The translations under genes were made by a program, and so were the position numbers. 64,000 nt of DNA from Sphaerisporangium sp040685555 (lineage in GTDB: Bacteria; Actinomycetota; Actinomycetes; Streptosporangiales; Streptosporangiaceae): NCBI RefSeq assembly GCF_040685555.1, contig NZ_JBFBIK010000031.1:1-64000 (forward strand). The letters run 5' to 3'. Shown here in pieces: positions 56,094 to 64,000 of the stretch. Position 1 is the first letter of the stretch, and each line of letters starts with the position of its first letter. The notes beneath the pieces were generated by a model. It saw nothing but the letters and a program-made list of their open reading frames with translations. It was not told where the DNA came from and ran no database searches.

Positions 56094-58544
56094 TCAGGTG
56101 GAGTTACGGATGATCAGTTCGGTGGGGAGGATGGTGGCGGAGACGGGGCCGCCGTCGATGTGGCGGAGGAGGAGGCGGACGGCCGCCAGGGCCTGGTCCT
56201 CTCTGAGGCTGTTCACCGTGGTGAGCGGGGGGATGGTGTAGGAGGCGGCCTCGATGTCGTCGAAGCCGACGATTGCGACGTCTTCGGGGACCTTGCGCCC
56301 CATTTCGTGCAGCACGCTCAGGGCTCCGATCGCCATCAGGTCGTTGGCGGCGAAGACGGCGTCCAGCGCCGGGTCGTCCTGGAGGAGTTGACGCATCGCG
56401 ACCGCTCCCGACGCGCGGGTGAAGTCGCCGATCGCGACGATCGACCGGCGTCCGCCGTCGCGCAGGGTGTCCCGGTAGCCCTCCAGCCGGGACTGCGCCG
56501 CGACGCTGTCCAGCGGGCCGCAGATCATGGCGATGCGCCGCCGTCCCGTGCCGAGCAGGTGGGTGACCGCCGCCACGGCCCCGCCGGCGTCGTCGCTGTC
56601 GATGTACGGCAGGGCCATGGGAACCGCGGGCCTGCCCAGCGACACGGTGGGGATGCCCGTACGGGCGAGCGCGCCGAGCAGCGGGTCGGCGCCGCGCGTG
56701 GAGACGACCACGACCCCGTCCACGTGCCCCGCCGCGACGTACTGCTCCACCCGGAGCCGGCTGCGCGCGGAACCGGCGAGCATGAGCGTGACCTGCTTGC
56801 CCTGCTCCTCCAACGAGTGGACGGCCGTCCGCACGACCGAGGAGAACAGCGGATCGTCGCTCCCCCCTCCGGCGCGGAAGCCACCCACGGCCCCGGCACG
56901 GGAGGTCGGGGTGGGTGAGTCGAGGACGACGAGGCCGATCGTGTCGGTGCGCTGGGTGACGAGGCTGCGGGCGGCCGAGTTCGGCACGTAGCCGAGCTCG
57001 TTGACCGCGTGCATGACGGTCTCGCGGAACTCGTCGCTGACCGTGGCCTGCCCGTTGATCACCCGCGAGACGGTAGACCTGGACACCCCGGCCCTGGCCG
57101 CGACCTCTTCGAGCGTGGGGCGCCGGGTGCGTTCCCTCCACAGCCCGTTGCGCTGGATCACCTCGCGGTACCACCGCGCGCTGTCCTTGAGCAGGCGCCG
57201 CTGCGTCGTGAAGTCGACGTGCACGATGCCGAAGCGCTTGTTGTAGCCCTCGGCCCACTCGAAGTTGTCCAGCAGCGACCAGACGAGGTACCCCCGAAGG
57301 TCCGCCCCGGCTTCGATGGCGGCGCGCGCGGCCCGCAGGTGGCCCTCCAGGAAGGCGGTGCGGTCGGCGTCGTGCACGCGCTCGCCCGACACCACGTCGT
57401 CGAACGCGGCGCCGTTCTCGGTGACGAGCAGACCCACCTCGGGATAGTCACGCGCCAGCCGTACGAGGAGCTGGGAGAGGCCGGTCGGGACGATGGCCCA
57501 GCCCGTGGCGGTCGTCGGGGCGTAGGCGCCGGCGAACTCGATGTCCTCGGTGCCGGGGTAGGCGGGGTTGGCCGGCTCTCCCGGCCCTGACCGTACGACG
57601 CAGGGGGTGTAGTAGTTGATCCCCAGCAGGTCGATCGGCTGGTTGATGATCGCGAGGTCGCCGTCGTGGATGTGGTCGAGGCCGGCGATGCGGTCGACGA
57701 TCGACAGCACCTTGCCGGGGTACTCTCCGCGCAGCGCGGGGTCGAGGAACTGCCGGTTGATGAGGCAGTCGACCCGGTCCACCGCCTCGGCGTCCTCGGC
57801 GGACAGCGCGAGCTCCGGGTCGTTCACCTGGGCGGGGGTGACCACCGGGACGAGGTTCAGCGTGAGGGCGATCTCCCGCGCGCCCGCGCCGCGCAGCGCC
57901 TGGGTGCCCAGCCCGTGGGCGAGGAGCAGGTGGTGCGCGGCGCGGAAGGCGTCGGCCGACGACGTACGGCCCGGAGCGTGCACGCCGATGCCGTATCCCA
58001 GGAAGGCCTGCACCCAGGGCTCGTTGATGGTCATCCACGTGCCGACCCGGTCACCGAGACGGTCGTGCACCATCTGCGTGAAGTCGGCGAACCGGTAGGC
58101 GGTGTCCCGGTTGGTCCAGCCGCCCGCCTCCTCCAGCGCCTGCGGGAGGTCCCAGTGGTAGAGCGTCACGTACGGCGCGATGTCGGCGGCGAGCAGATCG
58201 TCCACCAGCCGCTCGTAGAAGTCCAGACCCGCCGCGTTGGCGGGGCCGGAGCCACCGGGCTGGACGCGCGGCCACGCCACCGAGAACCGGTAGACCTCCA
58301 GGCCGAGGTCCTTCATCATGCGGACATCGTCGGGATACCGGTGGTAGTGATCGCAGGCCGTGTCGCCGGTGTGCCCCTCGAAGACCGCGCCCGGTGTCCG
58401 GGTGAACGTGTCCCAGATCGACGGTCCCCGGCCGTCCTCGGCCGCCGCTCCCTCCACCTGGTAGGCGGCGGTGGCCGCTCCCCAGATGAAGCCGTCGGGA
58501 AAGGTCAGTGTCTGCCCCTGAGTCGCGATGGTCGTCGCAGTCAT
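56094..58544 (-). CDS. GH1 beta-glucosidase fused in frame to a LacI-family repressor
   Basis: 816 residues. Residues 1-471 are a full GH1 enzyme: FPDGFIWGAATAAYQVEGAA, acid/base Glu in TWMTINEPWVQAF, nucleophile Glu in LLVTENGAAFDD, and the usual end DSARWYREVIQRNGL. Without a stop the frame goes on to RRPTLEEVAARAGVSRSTVS at residue 475, the LacI HTH, followed by VINGQATVSDEFRETVMHAV, the hinge AARSLVTQRTDTIG and a complete effector domain ending TVNSLREDQALAAVRLLLRH. Both halves are of normal length. The LacI half has no own start at its HTH; only a GTG at 57161 (VIQRNGL) could serve, without a ribosome site. It may be a sugar-cleaving repressor; the fusion should be confirmed by resequencing. 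Confidence 0.85.
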   Translation of the reverse strand: MTATTIATQGQTLTFPDGFIWGAATAAYQVEGAAAEDGRGPSIWDTFTRTPGAVFEGHTGDTACDHYHRYPDDVRMMKDLGLEVYRFSVAWPRVQPGGSGPANAAGLDFYERLVDDLLAADIAPYVTLYHWDLPQALEEAGGWTNRDTAYRFADFTQMVHDRLGDRVGTWMTINEPWVQAFLGYGIGVHAPGRTSSADAFRAAHHLLLAHGLGTQALRGAGAREIALTLNLVPVVTPAQVNDPELALSAEDAEAVDRVDCLINRQFLDPALRGEYPGKVLSIVDRIAGLDHIHDGDLAIINQPIDLLGINYYTPCVVRSGPGEPANPAYPGTEDIEFAGAYAPTTATGWAIVPTGLSQLLVRLARDYPEVGLLVTENGAAFDDVVSGERVHDADRTAFLEGHLRAARAAIEAGADLRGYLVWSLLDNFEWAEGYNKRFGIVHVDFTTQRRLLKDSARWYREVIQRNGLWRERTRRPTLEEVAARAGVSRSTVSRVINGQATVSDEFRETVMHAVNELGYVPNSAARSLVTQRTDTIGLVVLDSPTPTSRAGAVGGFRAGGGSDDPLFSSVVRTAVHSLEEQGKQVTLMLAGSARSRLRVEQYVAAGHVDGVVVVSTRGADPLLGALARTGIPTVSLGRPAVPMALPYIDSDDAGGAVAAVTHLLGTGRRRIAMICGPLDSVAAQSRLEGYRDTLRDGGRRSIVAIGDFTRASGAVAMRQLLQDDPALDAVFAANDLMAIGALSVLHEMGRKVPEDVAIVGFDDIEAASYTIPPLTTVNSLREDQALAAVRLLLRHIDGGPVSATILPTELIIRNST

Positions 58545-58747
58545 CCTTCGACAGCTCCCGTCTGTTCTCCTGCCGGCCGGGACCTCTGTGGTGACCGGAA
58601 CGCACCTGGTGGCCGGATGTTCGCCCCCGACAATCCTGGCCCCCTCAGGCCTGGTCCCGCAAAGGTAGCCGGGAGGGAACAAGGAATAGGGGAGGAGGGG
58701 TTGGGCACGAGCAAGGCACCCGTCTGATCGCGAAGGAGTCAAGCGTC

Positions 58748-59710
58748 ATGCATGCCATCGTCGTCTCCAGCCCTGGTGGGTCATCCGCGCTCGAATACAC
58801 CGAGGTGCCCGATCCCGCCCCGGGGCCCGATGACGTGCTGGTCGACGTGGCGGCGAGCGGCGTCAACTTCGTCGACGTCTACCACCGCGAGGGGCGCTAC
58901 CCGCTCCAGGCGCCGTTCGGCATCGGGTCGGAGGGCGCGGGCACCGTGGCCGCCGTCGGTGCGAACGTGACCGATGTCGCGGTCGGCGACCGGGTGGGCT
59001 GGCAGGGAGTGCTGGGCAGTTACGCGGAGAAGGTGGTCGTCCCGGCGGCCAGAGTGATCCCGCTTCCTGATGATCTGTCCTTCGAGCCTGCGGCGGCCGT
59101 GATCCTCCAGGGGCTCACCGCCCACTACCTCACCCACTCGACGTACGCGGTGAAGACCGGGGACGAGGTGCTCATCCACGCGGCGGCGGGCGGCATGGGG
59201 CTCCTGCTCACGCAGATGGTCAAGCTCCGCGGGGGCCGCGTGATCGGCACGGTCTCGACCGAGGAGAAGGCCAAGCTGGCCAGGGAGGCCGGGGCCGACG
59301 ACGTGATCCCGTACGAGGGTTTCGACAGGGCCGTACGCGAGCTGACCGGCGACCTGGGCGTGAACGTCGTCTACGACGGCGTCGGCGCGGCCACCTTCGA
59401 GGGGAGCCTGGCCTCGCTGCGGCCGCGCGGCATGCTCGCCCTGTACGGGGCGGCGAGCGGGCCGGTGCCCCCGTTCGACCCGCAGCGGCTGAACCAGGGC
59501 GGCTCGCTGTTCCTCACCAGGCCGACGCTCGCCGACTACGCCGCCACGCGCGAGGAGCTGCTCGGCCGGGCCGACGACGTGCTCGGCTGGGTCGCGAGCG
59601 GTGCCCTCAAGGTCCACATCTCCGGAAAATATCCCCTGGCCGACGCGGGCAAGGCCCATGACGACCTCGAAGGCCGCCGTACGACCGGCAAGCTCCTGCT
59701 GATCCCCTGA
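58748..59710 (+). CDS. Quinone oxidoreductase (zeta-crystallin type MDR)
   Basis: 320 residues. MHAIVVSSPGGSSALEYTEV opening, ASGVNFVDVYHREGRYPLQA, GSEGAGTVAAVGANVTDVAV, nucleotide-binding HAAAGGMGLLLTQMVKLRGG and YDGVGAATFEGSLASLRPRG. No zinc ligands. NADPH-dependent one-electron reduction of quinones. ATG start after AAGGAG. Divergent from the GH1-LacI gene across about 200 bases. Confidence 0.93.
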   Translation: MHAIVVSSPGGSSALEYTEVPDPAPGPDDVLVDVAASGVNFVDVYHREGRYPLQAPFGIGSEGAGTVAAVGANVTDVAVGDRVGWQGVLGSYAEKVVVPAARVIPLPDDLSFEPAAAVILQGLTAHYLTHSTYAVKTGDEVLIHAAAGGMGLLLTQMVKLRGGRVIGTVSTEEKAKLAREAGADDVIPYEGFDRAVRELTGDLGVNVVYDGVGAATFEGSLASLRPRGMLALYGAASGPVPPFDPQRLNQGGSLFLTRPTLADYAATREELLGRADDVLGWVASGALKVHISGKYPLADAGKAHDDLEGRRTTGKLLLIP

Positions 59711-59814
59711 GATCAGCCGGGCATCGCGAGATCGAAGATGAGGATGCCCAGGTAGACGCCCCCGGAATCCCGGTGTCCCGCAGGGCGCCCCAGAACCGGA
59801 GTCGGGCGGAACCG

Positions 59815-60885
59815 CTAGGAACCGGAGTCCGTCGGCCAGCCGAGGAGGCGGGCTCCGAGGACCGCGGTCTCCAGCGTGAAGCGCTGCGTCGGGTCGTCGG
59901 GTGAGAAGCCGGTGAGCCGGCGGATGCGCTCAAGGCGGTAGGTGACCGCCCGGGTGCTGATGCCGAGCTTGCGGGCGGCGGCGGTCTGGTTGCCCTGGGC
60001 TCCGAACACCGCGTCCAGCGTCTCTAGCAGGGGCTCGGGGCCGCCGCGCGCGTCCAGCAGCGGGTTCAGCACGGTCGCGACGAGGTCCTCGATCGCGTCC
60101 CGGTCACGCAGCAGGACCGGGAAGACCAGCAGGTCGGCCGCCCTCAGGATCTGGGGCCGCAGGCCGAGCCGCTCCCCCAGGCCGATCGCCTCGCTCGCCT
60201 CGCGAAAGGAGGTCACCACGCCTCCCGGGCCGCGATGCGGACGGCCGATGCCCAACCGCCAGCCGGCGTCCAGATTTCCGCGTACATGGTGGGTGAACTC
60301 GCCGGTGGCCGCCGTCAGGGTGGCGGGCGCCACGCAGACCAGCAGGCCGTCGCGGGCCGCGATCAGGACGTTGTGCGAGCCGAACCGGGTGATGAGCGCC
60401 TGCTCGATGCGGCGGATGAGCGGGTCGCCGTCGCCGATCGGCTTGCCGTCCCTGGCCACGGCCACCACGTACGCCTCCGCCAGCCGCAGCCCGAAATGCT
60501 CCGCACGCTCGGCCAGCCGGTCGGCCCGTCCCTGCAGCAGGTCGCCGATGAACTCCCGCCGGGCCTCGTCCTCCTGCCGGATCGCCCGGAGTTGCGCCTC
60601 CTCGTACCCGTCGAAGTACGCCGCGACGGCCCGGCGTACGGCTCCGAGGACCGGGGCGCCGCCGGGACGGGCGGTCAGCTCGCAGGCGAGCAGGCACGCG
60701 TCGGTGAGCGAGCGCATCGGCACGCCGCGCTCGGCGGCGGCCGTCCCGAGCGCGCGCAGCGCCTCGATGGCGTCACGGTCGGGTAAGCGACCCGTGGACG
60801 AGGCGGCCGTGAGCACCGTGAGATATCCGCCGAGCAGGTCGGTGGGCACCCCGGTCGCCTCGCTCACGTGAGCGAGAACGTCCAT
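59815..60885 (-). CDS. PucR/CdaR-family transcriptional regulator
   Basis: 356 residues. Helical N-terminus (VSEATGVPTDLLGGYLTVLT), a GGDEF-like middle (YVVAVARDGKPIGDGDPLIR, RLGIGRPHRGPGGVVTSFRE) and the C-terminal HTH_30: LETLDAVFGAQGNQTAAARK, LGISTRAVTYRLERIRRLTG. PucR-type proteins control purine, sugar-acid or lipid genes. Here it follows the ABC permease by a TGATG overlap, so it most likely regulates, or is made with, that exporter. The ATG fits AGGAG better than the GTG one codon earlier. Confidence 0.88.
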   Translation of the reverse strand: MDVLAHVSEATGVPTDLLGGYLTVLTAASSTGRLPDRDAIEALRALGTAAAERGVPMRSLTDACLLACELTARPGGAPVLGAVRRAVAAYFDGYEEAQLRAIRQEDEARREFIGDLLQGRADRLAERAEHFGLRLAEAYVVAVARDGKPIGDGDPLIRRIEQALITRFGSHNVLIAARDGLLVCVAPATLTAATGEFTHHVRGNLDAGWRLGIGRPHRGPGGVVTSFREASEAIGLGERLGLRPQILRAADLLVFPVLLRDRDAIEDLVATVLNPLLDARGGPEPLLETLDAVFGAQGNQTAAARKLGISTRAVTYRLERIRRLTGFSPDDPTQRFTLETAVLGARLLGWPTDSGS

Positions 60886-61685
60886 CACACTCCTACGTCA
60901 CGGCGATCGAATGAGAGCACCGCGGTCAGGACGAGCACGGCCGACCCGGCGAGCAGGATCAGGTAGTCGCCCACCGGGAAGCCGTTGACCAGTGGGTTTC
61001 CCTCACTGTAGTAGTGGAACGGAGAGAGCAGGTTCAGCCATCGCATCGCCTCGACGTCGGCGGCCAGCGCGTTGACCACGTACCCCGCCACCGCGTACGC
61101 GCCGGCGACCGCCATGGCGAGGGCCTTGCGGCCGGTCGCCGCGCCCACGGCCAGCGCGAGGGTCCCGAAGAACAGGACCAGCAGGTACAGGCCCGTGTGC
61201 GCCGCGACGATCCTGCCGAGGGGCACCCCGAGATCCACCGCCGACCCGAGGACGGCGATCACCGCGAACGACGCGATCGCGACGCCGAGCAGCCCGATGG
61301 CGAGCGCGGCGAAGCGTTCCAGCACCAGCCGCCTGCGGTCCAGCGGCAGCGTGAGGGTCAGCTCCAGCGTGCCCGACTCCTCGGGTGCCGCGATGGCCTT
61401 GTTACCGAGGATCACCGCGCACATGATGAAGAGCATCGGCACGAACAGCTGGTAGATGACGGCCTGGAGGAAGCCGGTGCCACTGGCGATGTTCTCCAGC
61501 CCGCCCATCAGCTTCCGCATGCCCTCGGGGTACTTCGCGACGGCCGCATGGTTGTAGAAGTCTGGATTTTCATGCATCTGGGGGAAGAAAGACGTGTACA
61601 ACCCGACGAAGACGCAGATGCCGACCGTCCAGCCGATGATCGCGCGGCGGTAGTCGCGCAGGGTCTTACGCACCAACGTGGGCAT
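60885..61685 (-). CDS. ABC exporter permease
   Basis: 266 residues, six membrane helices (GWTVGICVFVGLYTSFFPQM first). The loop NPDFYNHAAVAKYPEGMRKL and the middle EESGTLELTLTLPLDRRRLV are typical of ABC-2 permeases of the daunorubicin/antibiotic resistance type. Start MPTLVRKTLRDYRRAI. It overlaps the ATPase gene by 20 bases and the regulator by one. Confidence 0.88.
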   Translation of the reverse strand: MPTLVRKTLRDYRRAIIGWTVGICVFVGLYTSFFPQMHENPDFYNHAAVAKYPEGMRKLMGGLENIASGTGFLQAVIYQLFVPMLFIMCAVILGNKAIAAPEESGTLELTLTLPLDRRRLVLERFAALAIGLLGVAIASFAVIAVLGSAVDLGVPLGRIVAAHTGLYLLVLFFGTLALAVGAATGRKALAMAVAGAYAVAGYVVNALAADVEAMRWLNLLSPFHYYSEGNPLVNGFPVGDYLILLAGSAVLVLTAVLSFDRRDVGV

Positions 61686-62571
61686 GATGCACGTCCTCGC
61701 TGTAGTAGGTGAGGAAGATCTCCTCAAGGTCGGGCTCCGCGCTGACCATGTGGACGACCGTGAACCGCGCCGCCGCCTTGATGAGCGCGTCGGGACGGCC
61801 GTCGATCGTGCAGCTCACGCTCGCGCCCGTGACCTTGAGGTCGCGCACTCCCGGCAGGTCCCTGAACGCCTCCTCGGGCACCGGGGCGTCGAAGTGGAAC
61901 TCCACCCGGCGCACCGCCTTCTCGCGCAGCGCGGCGACGTCCTCCACGGCGACCAGCCTGCCGCCCCTGACGATGCCCACCCGGTCGGACACGTGCTCGA
62001 CCTCCGCGAGGACGTGTGACGACATGAGCACGGTGCGCCCCGCCGCCCGTACCTCGCGGACCATCGAGAGGAACTCCTGCTGGACGAGAGGGTCCAGGCC
62101 GCTGGTCGGCTCGTCGAGGATCAGGAACTCGGGCTCGTGCATGAACGCCTGGATCAGACCGACCTTCTGCTTGTTGCCCTTGGAGAGCTGGCCCATCCTG
62201 ACGGAAAGGTCGGCCTCCAGCCGCTCGGCCAGCACGTCGATGCTCCCCCTGGCCACGCCACCCCTGACGCCCGCGAGGAAGTCGAGGTACTCTCGCGCCT
62301 TCTCCCGGCCTTCGAGGGCCAGCTCGCCGGGAAGGTAGCCGATCCTGCTCCGGTGGGCCGCGTCACGGGGGTCGCCGCCGAGGACGCGGACACTGCCACG
62401 CGTCGGACGGATCACGTCGAGGAGCAGGCGGATCGTCGTCGTCTTGCCGGCACCGTTCGGGCCGAGGTACCCGAACACCTCGCCGGGACGGATCTCGAAG
62501 GTGAGATCCTCCAGCCCCCGGCGCTTACCGTAGAACTTGGTCAGCCCCTCGGTTTCCACCACTGCTGTCAT
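61666..62571 (-). CDS. ABC exporter ATPase (DrrA-like)
   Basis: 301 residues. Walker A YLGPNGAGKTTTIRLL, Q-loop IGYLPGELAL, signature LSKGNKQKVGLIQAF, Walker B FLILDEPTSGLDPLVQ, switch His VLMSSHVLAEVEH. C-terminal 75 residues are the DrrA-type dimerisation/regulatory part. The ATG is preceded by CCAGGATGCG; an ATG three codons earlier is possible. First gene of the exporter-regulator operon. Confidence 0.92.
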   Translation of the reverse strand: MTAVVETEGLTKFYGKRRGLEDLTFEIRPGEVFGYLGPNGAGKTTTIRLLLDVIRPTRGSVRVLGGDPRDAAHRSRIGYLPGELALEGREKAREYLDFLAGVRGGVARGSIDVLAERLEADLSVRMGQLSKGNKQKVGLIQAFMHEPEFLILDEPTSGLDPLVQQEFLSMVREVRAAGRTVLMSSHVLAEVEHVSDRVGIVRGGRLVAVEDVAALREKAVRRVEFHFDAPVPEEAFRDLPGVRDLKVTGASVSCTIDGRPDALIKAAARFTVVHMVSAEPDLEEIFLTYYSEDVHHAHVGA

Positions 62572-62711
62572 GCGTCGCATCCTGGCCCCGAGCCCCACCG
62601 CCCCGACATGACCACTCCCGGACAGTTCCGCCCCCCTTCCTTTCCACATCCCGGCAAGGCCGTCTACCGGTGTGGGGCGGCGCGGGCGCCACGGTGGGGA
62701 AGGCCGGTGGG

Positions 62712-63095
62712 TCAGCGGTCGACGGCGCAGGTGCCCGTGCTGCCCGGGAGGCGGTGGCGGTTGCGGGCGACCACGCGGTAGACAGCCTCGGCGGCCCAGC
62801 TCACCGGGGGTACGAGCATGATCTGGCCGGCCACGCGCCACCAGGCCACGGGTTGTACGGCGAGGAGCAGCGCGACGGCACGGGCACCGGAGGCACGGAG
62901 GCCGTTGGGACCGAGCAGCTGGACGGACCGGGTCACCTCGTCGAGGGTCAGGCCGTGGTCCGCCAAGTCGAGATCCTGCCAGCGGCTCACCCGGGGCATC
63001 ACGGGGAGATACCTGCGCCCGAAGTCGACACAACGCTGGCAGAACCCGCAATCGCCGTCATATACCAGCACGCGATGATTCTCCCATACGGCCAT
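62712..63095 (-). CDS. DCC-family thiol-disulfide oxidoreductase (DUF393)
   Basis: 127 residues. The DCC motif is VLVYDGDCGFCQRCVDFGRR (D-x-D-C-x-x-C), followed by RWQDLDLADHGLTLDEVTRS and ARAVALLLAVQPVAWWRVAG. Redox role presumed from the CxxC. The ATG overlaps the stop of cobQ by one base (TGATG). Confidence 0.88.
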   Translation of the reverse strand: MAVWENHRVLVYDGDCGFCQRCVDFGRRYLPVMPRVSRWQDLDLADHGLTLDEVTRSVQLLGPNGLRASGARAVALLLAVQPVAWWRVAGQIMLVPPVSWAAEAVYRVVARNRHRLPGSTGTCAVDR

Positions 63096-64000
63096 CACGC
63101 TCCTCGGTGAGGCGGCGCGGGCGGACCGGCGGATTCTTCCGAAGGCAGCGCCGTTCCTCCGGGGGGCGGCCCAGGCAAGCCCGTGGTTCCTCCAGGAGGT
63201 AGCGCGGGCATGCCCGAGGGCGCGCCCTTCTCGATCAGCGTGAGTAGGGCGTCGGTGTCGGCATGGTGCTCGATCAGGTCGCCGAGTGCGTCCAGATGCC
63301 GTTCCCGCAGAGCCGCGAACGAGACGTCCGGCGCGGGAGCGAAGTCCCTGCCCGCCCTCGCGGCGACGTCGGCGAGGAAGGCGCGGCGGAAGCCGTCGTT
63401 CTCCAGCGCCCCGTGCCACGTGGTCCCCCACACCGCGCCCACCCGGCAACCATCGAGGAACGGCTCGGGTTTCCCACCGTCTGCCCCGTCCAGGAACGGC
63501 CCGCCGCTCCGGCCGTCCACAAAGAGCTCCCTCTCCCCACCGTCCGGGAATGGCTTCCCTTCCCGGCCGTGCGCGCCGTCGACCGTCACGATCCCGTGGT
63601 GGATCTCGTAGGCGGCGACGCGGCAGCCGTACGCCTCGCCGACGGGCCGGGAAAGGGTCTTGCCGGGGGCGAACTCGACGGTGGCGGGAAGCAGCCCGAG
63701 CCCCTCCACCAGCCCGGCGCCGGACTCCACGTCGTCGCGGATCGAGCGCGCGAGCATCTGGTAACCGCCGCAGATCCCGAGGATGGGCCCGCGCCGTTCG
63801 AGCAGCGCGGACGCCAGGCCCGTACGGCGGAGCCATTCGAGGTCGGACACCGTGGCACGTGACCCGGGCAGGATGACCAGGTCGGCCTCGCGGATTTCCG
63901 CGACGTCACCGGCCGAGGCGACGAACCGGACCGTCACACCCGGCTCCGCCGCGAGGGCGTCCACGTCGGTGAAGTTGGAGATCCTCGGGTACCGCACCAC
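63095..64000 (-). CDS. cobQ: Cobyric acid synthase CobQ, C-terminal part (runs off window)
   Basis: 301 codons in view. Class I-like GATase domain: DLVILPGSRATVSDLEWLRR, nucleophile Cys in LGICGGYQMLARS, then RVAAYEIHHGIVTVDG and late VGAVWGTTWHGALENDGFRR with the catalytic His. The ATP-dependent synthase half lies outside. It amidates four side chains of adenosylcobyrinic diamide. Between HHGIV and FLDGCRV there is an insertion of about 35 residues with loose repeats (PFPDGGERE, LFVDGRSGG, PFLDGADGG), and a Pro/Gly-rich tail of about 45 residues at the end (PPGGTTGLPGPPPGG). Confidence 0.9.
   Translation of the reverse strand: MVRYPRISNFTDVDALAAEPGVTVRFVASAGDVAEIREADLVILPGSRATVSDLEWLRRTGLASALLERRGPILGICGGYQMLARSIRDDVESGAGLVEGLGLLPATVEFAPGKTLSRPVGEAYGCRVAAYEIHHGIVTVDGAHGREGKPFPDGGERELFVDGRSGGPFLDGADGGKPEPFLDGCRVGAVWGTTWHGALENDGFRRAFLADVAARAGRDFAPAPDVSFAALRERHLDALGDLIEHHADTDALLTLIEKGAPSGMPALPPGGTTGLPGPPPGGTALPSEESAGPPAPPHRGA

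Noticed and set aside
58545..58747. CelR-type operator for the LacI half of the fusion
   Set aside because: The palindrome TGGGAGCGCTCCCA or a close form is absent from the divergent region.

Overview
The window is high-GC DNA (about 70 percent over most genes, strong G/C third-position bias, many GTG starts and GTGA/ATGA gene overlaps) from an actinomycete. F420-dependent oxidoreductase, a DUF397 protein, paired dynamin-like GTPases, group O truncated haemoglobin, dnaE2 with a DUF6504 partner and a mycothiol-era style regulator set all fit filamentous Actinobacteria. Gene content suggests Streptosporangiaceae or a neighbouring family, but that placement is inference from memory of gene sets, not from a marker gene. 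The first 55 bases contain a 34-base G run next to other homopolymers, which looks like a contig end.

Layout. 0-2.6 kb: minus-strand XRE regulator, GNAT enzyme, a 24-residue peptide gene and the start of a large protein. 2.9-6.6 kb: small protein, MscS channel, truncated haemoglobin, GH13 glucosidase. 6.6-21 kb (minus strand): ettA, a diguanylate cyclase, ssb with minisatellites, a DynA/DynB-like GTPase pair overlapping a cysG/cobA gene, an agmatinase-family enzyme, cobT and cbiX. 21-24.8 kb: double GNAT protein and an ABC exporter operon headed by a small membrane protein and a winged-helix regulator. 24.9-28.6 kb: lutABC lactate oxidation genes facing their FadR-type regulator across two palindromes. 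28.6-30.5 kb: F420 oxidoreductase behind a KstR-type operator, then a FitAB/VapBC-type toxin-antitoxin pair with its operator. 30.5-34.57 kb: island of small, lower-GC genes (secreted peptide, DUF397 pair, short GntR repressor, excisionase-like HTH, nuclease-like fragment) that ends in a 5'-truncated NTF2-like gene. 34.5-40.3 kb: two signal-less substrate-binding-fold proteins, an ATP-grasp protein, an orphan response regulator and a DUF4328 membrane protein. 40.2-44.3 kb: SOS-controlled dnaE2 with DUF6504. 44.5-48.5 kb: complete ABC importer. 48.6-55.9 kb: Ser/Thr kinase, MFS transporter, Mut7-C protein, PD-(D/E)XK nuclease family gene plus its pseudogene, TnpB remnant and a second VapBC pair. 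56-64 kb: a GH1 beta-glucosidase joined in frame to a LacI repressor, quinone reductase, ABC exporter with PucR regulator, a DCC protein and the C-terminus of CobQ.

Main points of interest. (1) One uninterrupted 816-residue reading frame carries a complete GH1 beta-glucosidase followed by a complete LacI-type repressor. (2) Two unrelated operon junctions (lutB/lutC and two permease genes) carry the same kind of tandem duplication, which creates a tiny chimeric reading frame that begins like the downstream protein and ends like the upstream one. (3) In-frame minisatellites of 21, 27, 42 and 45 bp occur in or beside ssb, the DynA-like GTPase and cobT, and a looser repeat sits in cobQ. (4) Several operators can be read directly: a LexA box before dnaE2, a KstR-type box before an F420 enzyme, a FadR-type palindrome at lut, and inverted repeats at both toxin-antitoxin loci.

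Functional links: cysG/cobA, cbiX, cobT and cobQ all serve sirohaem/cobalamin synthesis; lutABC with its GntR regulator oxidises lactate; dnaE2 with DUF6504 forms an SOS mutagenesis unit; the two ABC exporters each travel with a regulator.
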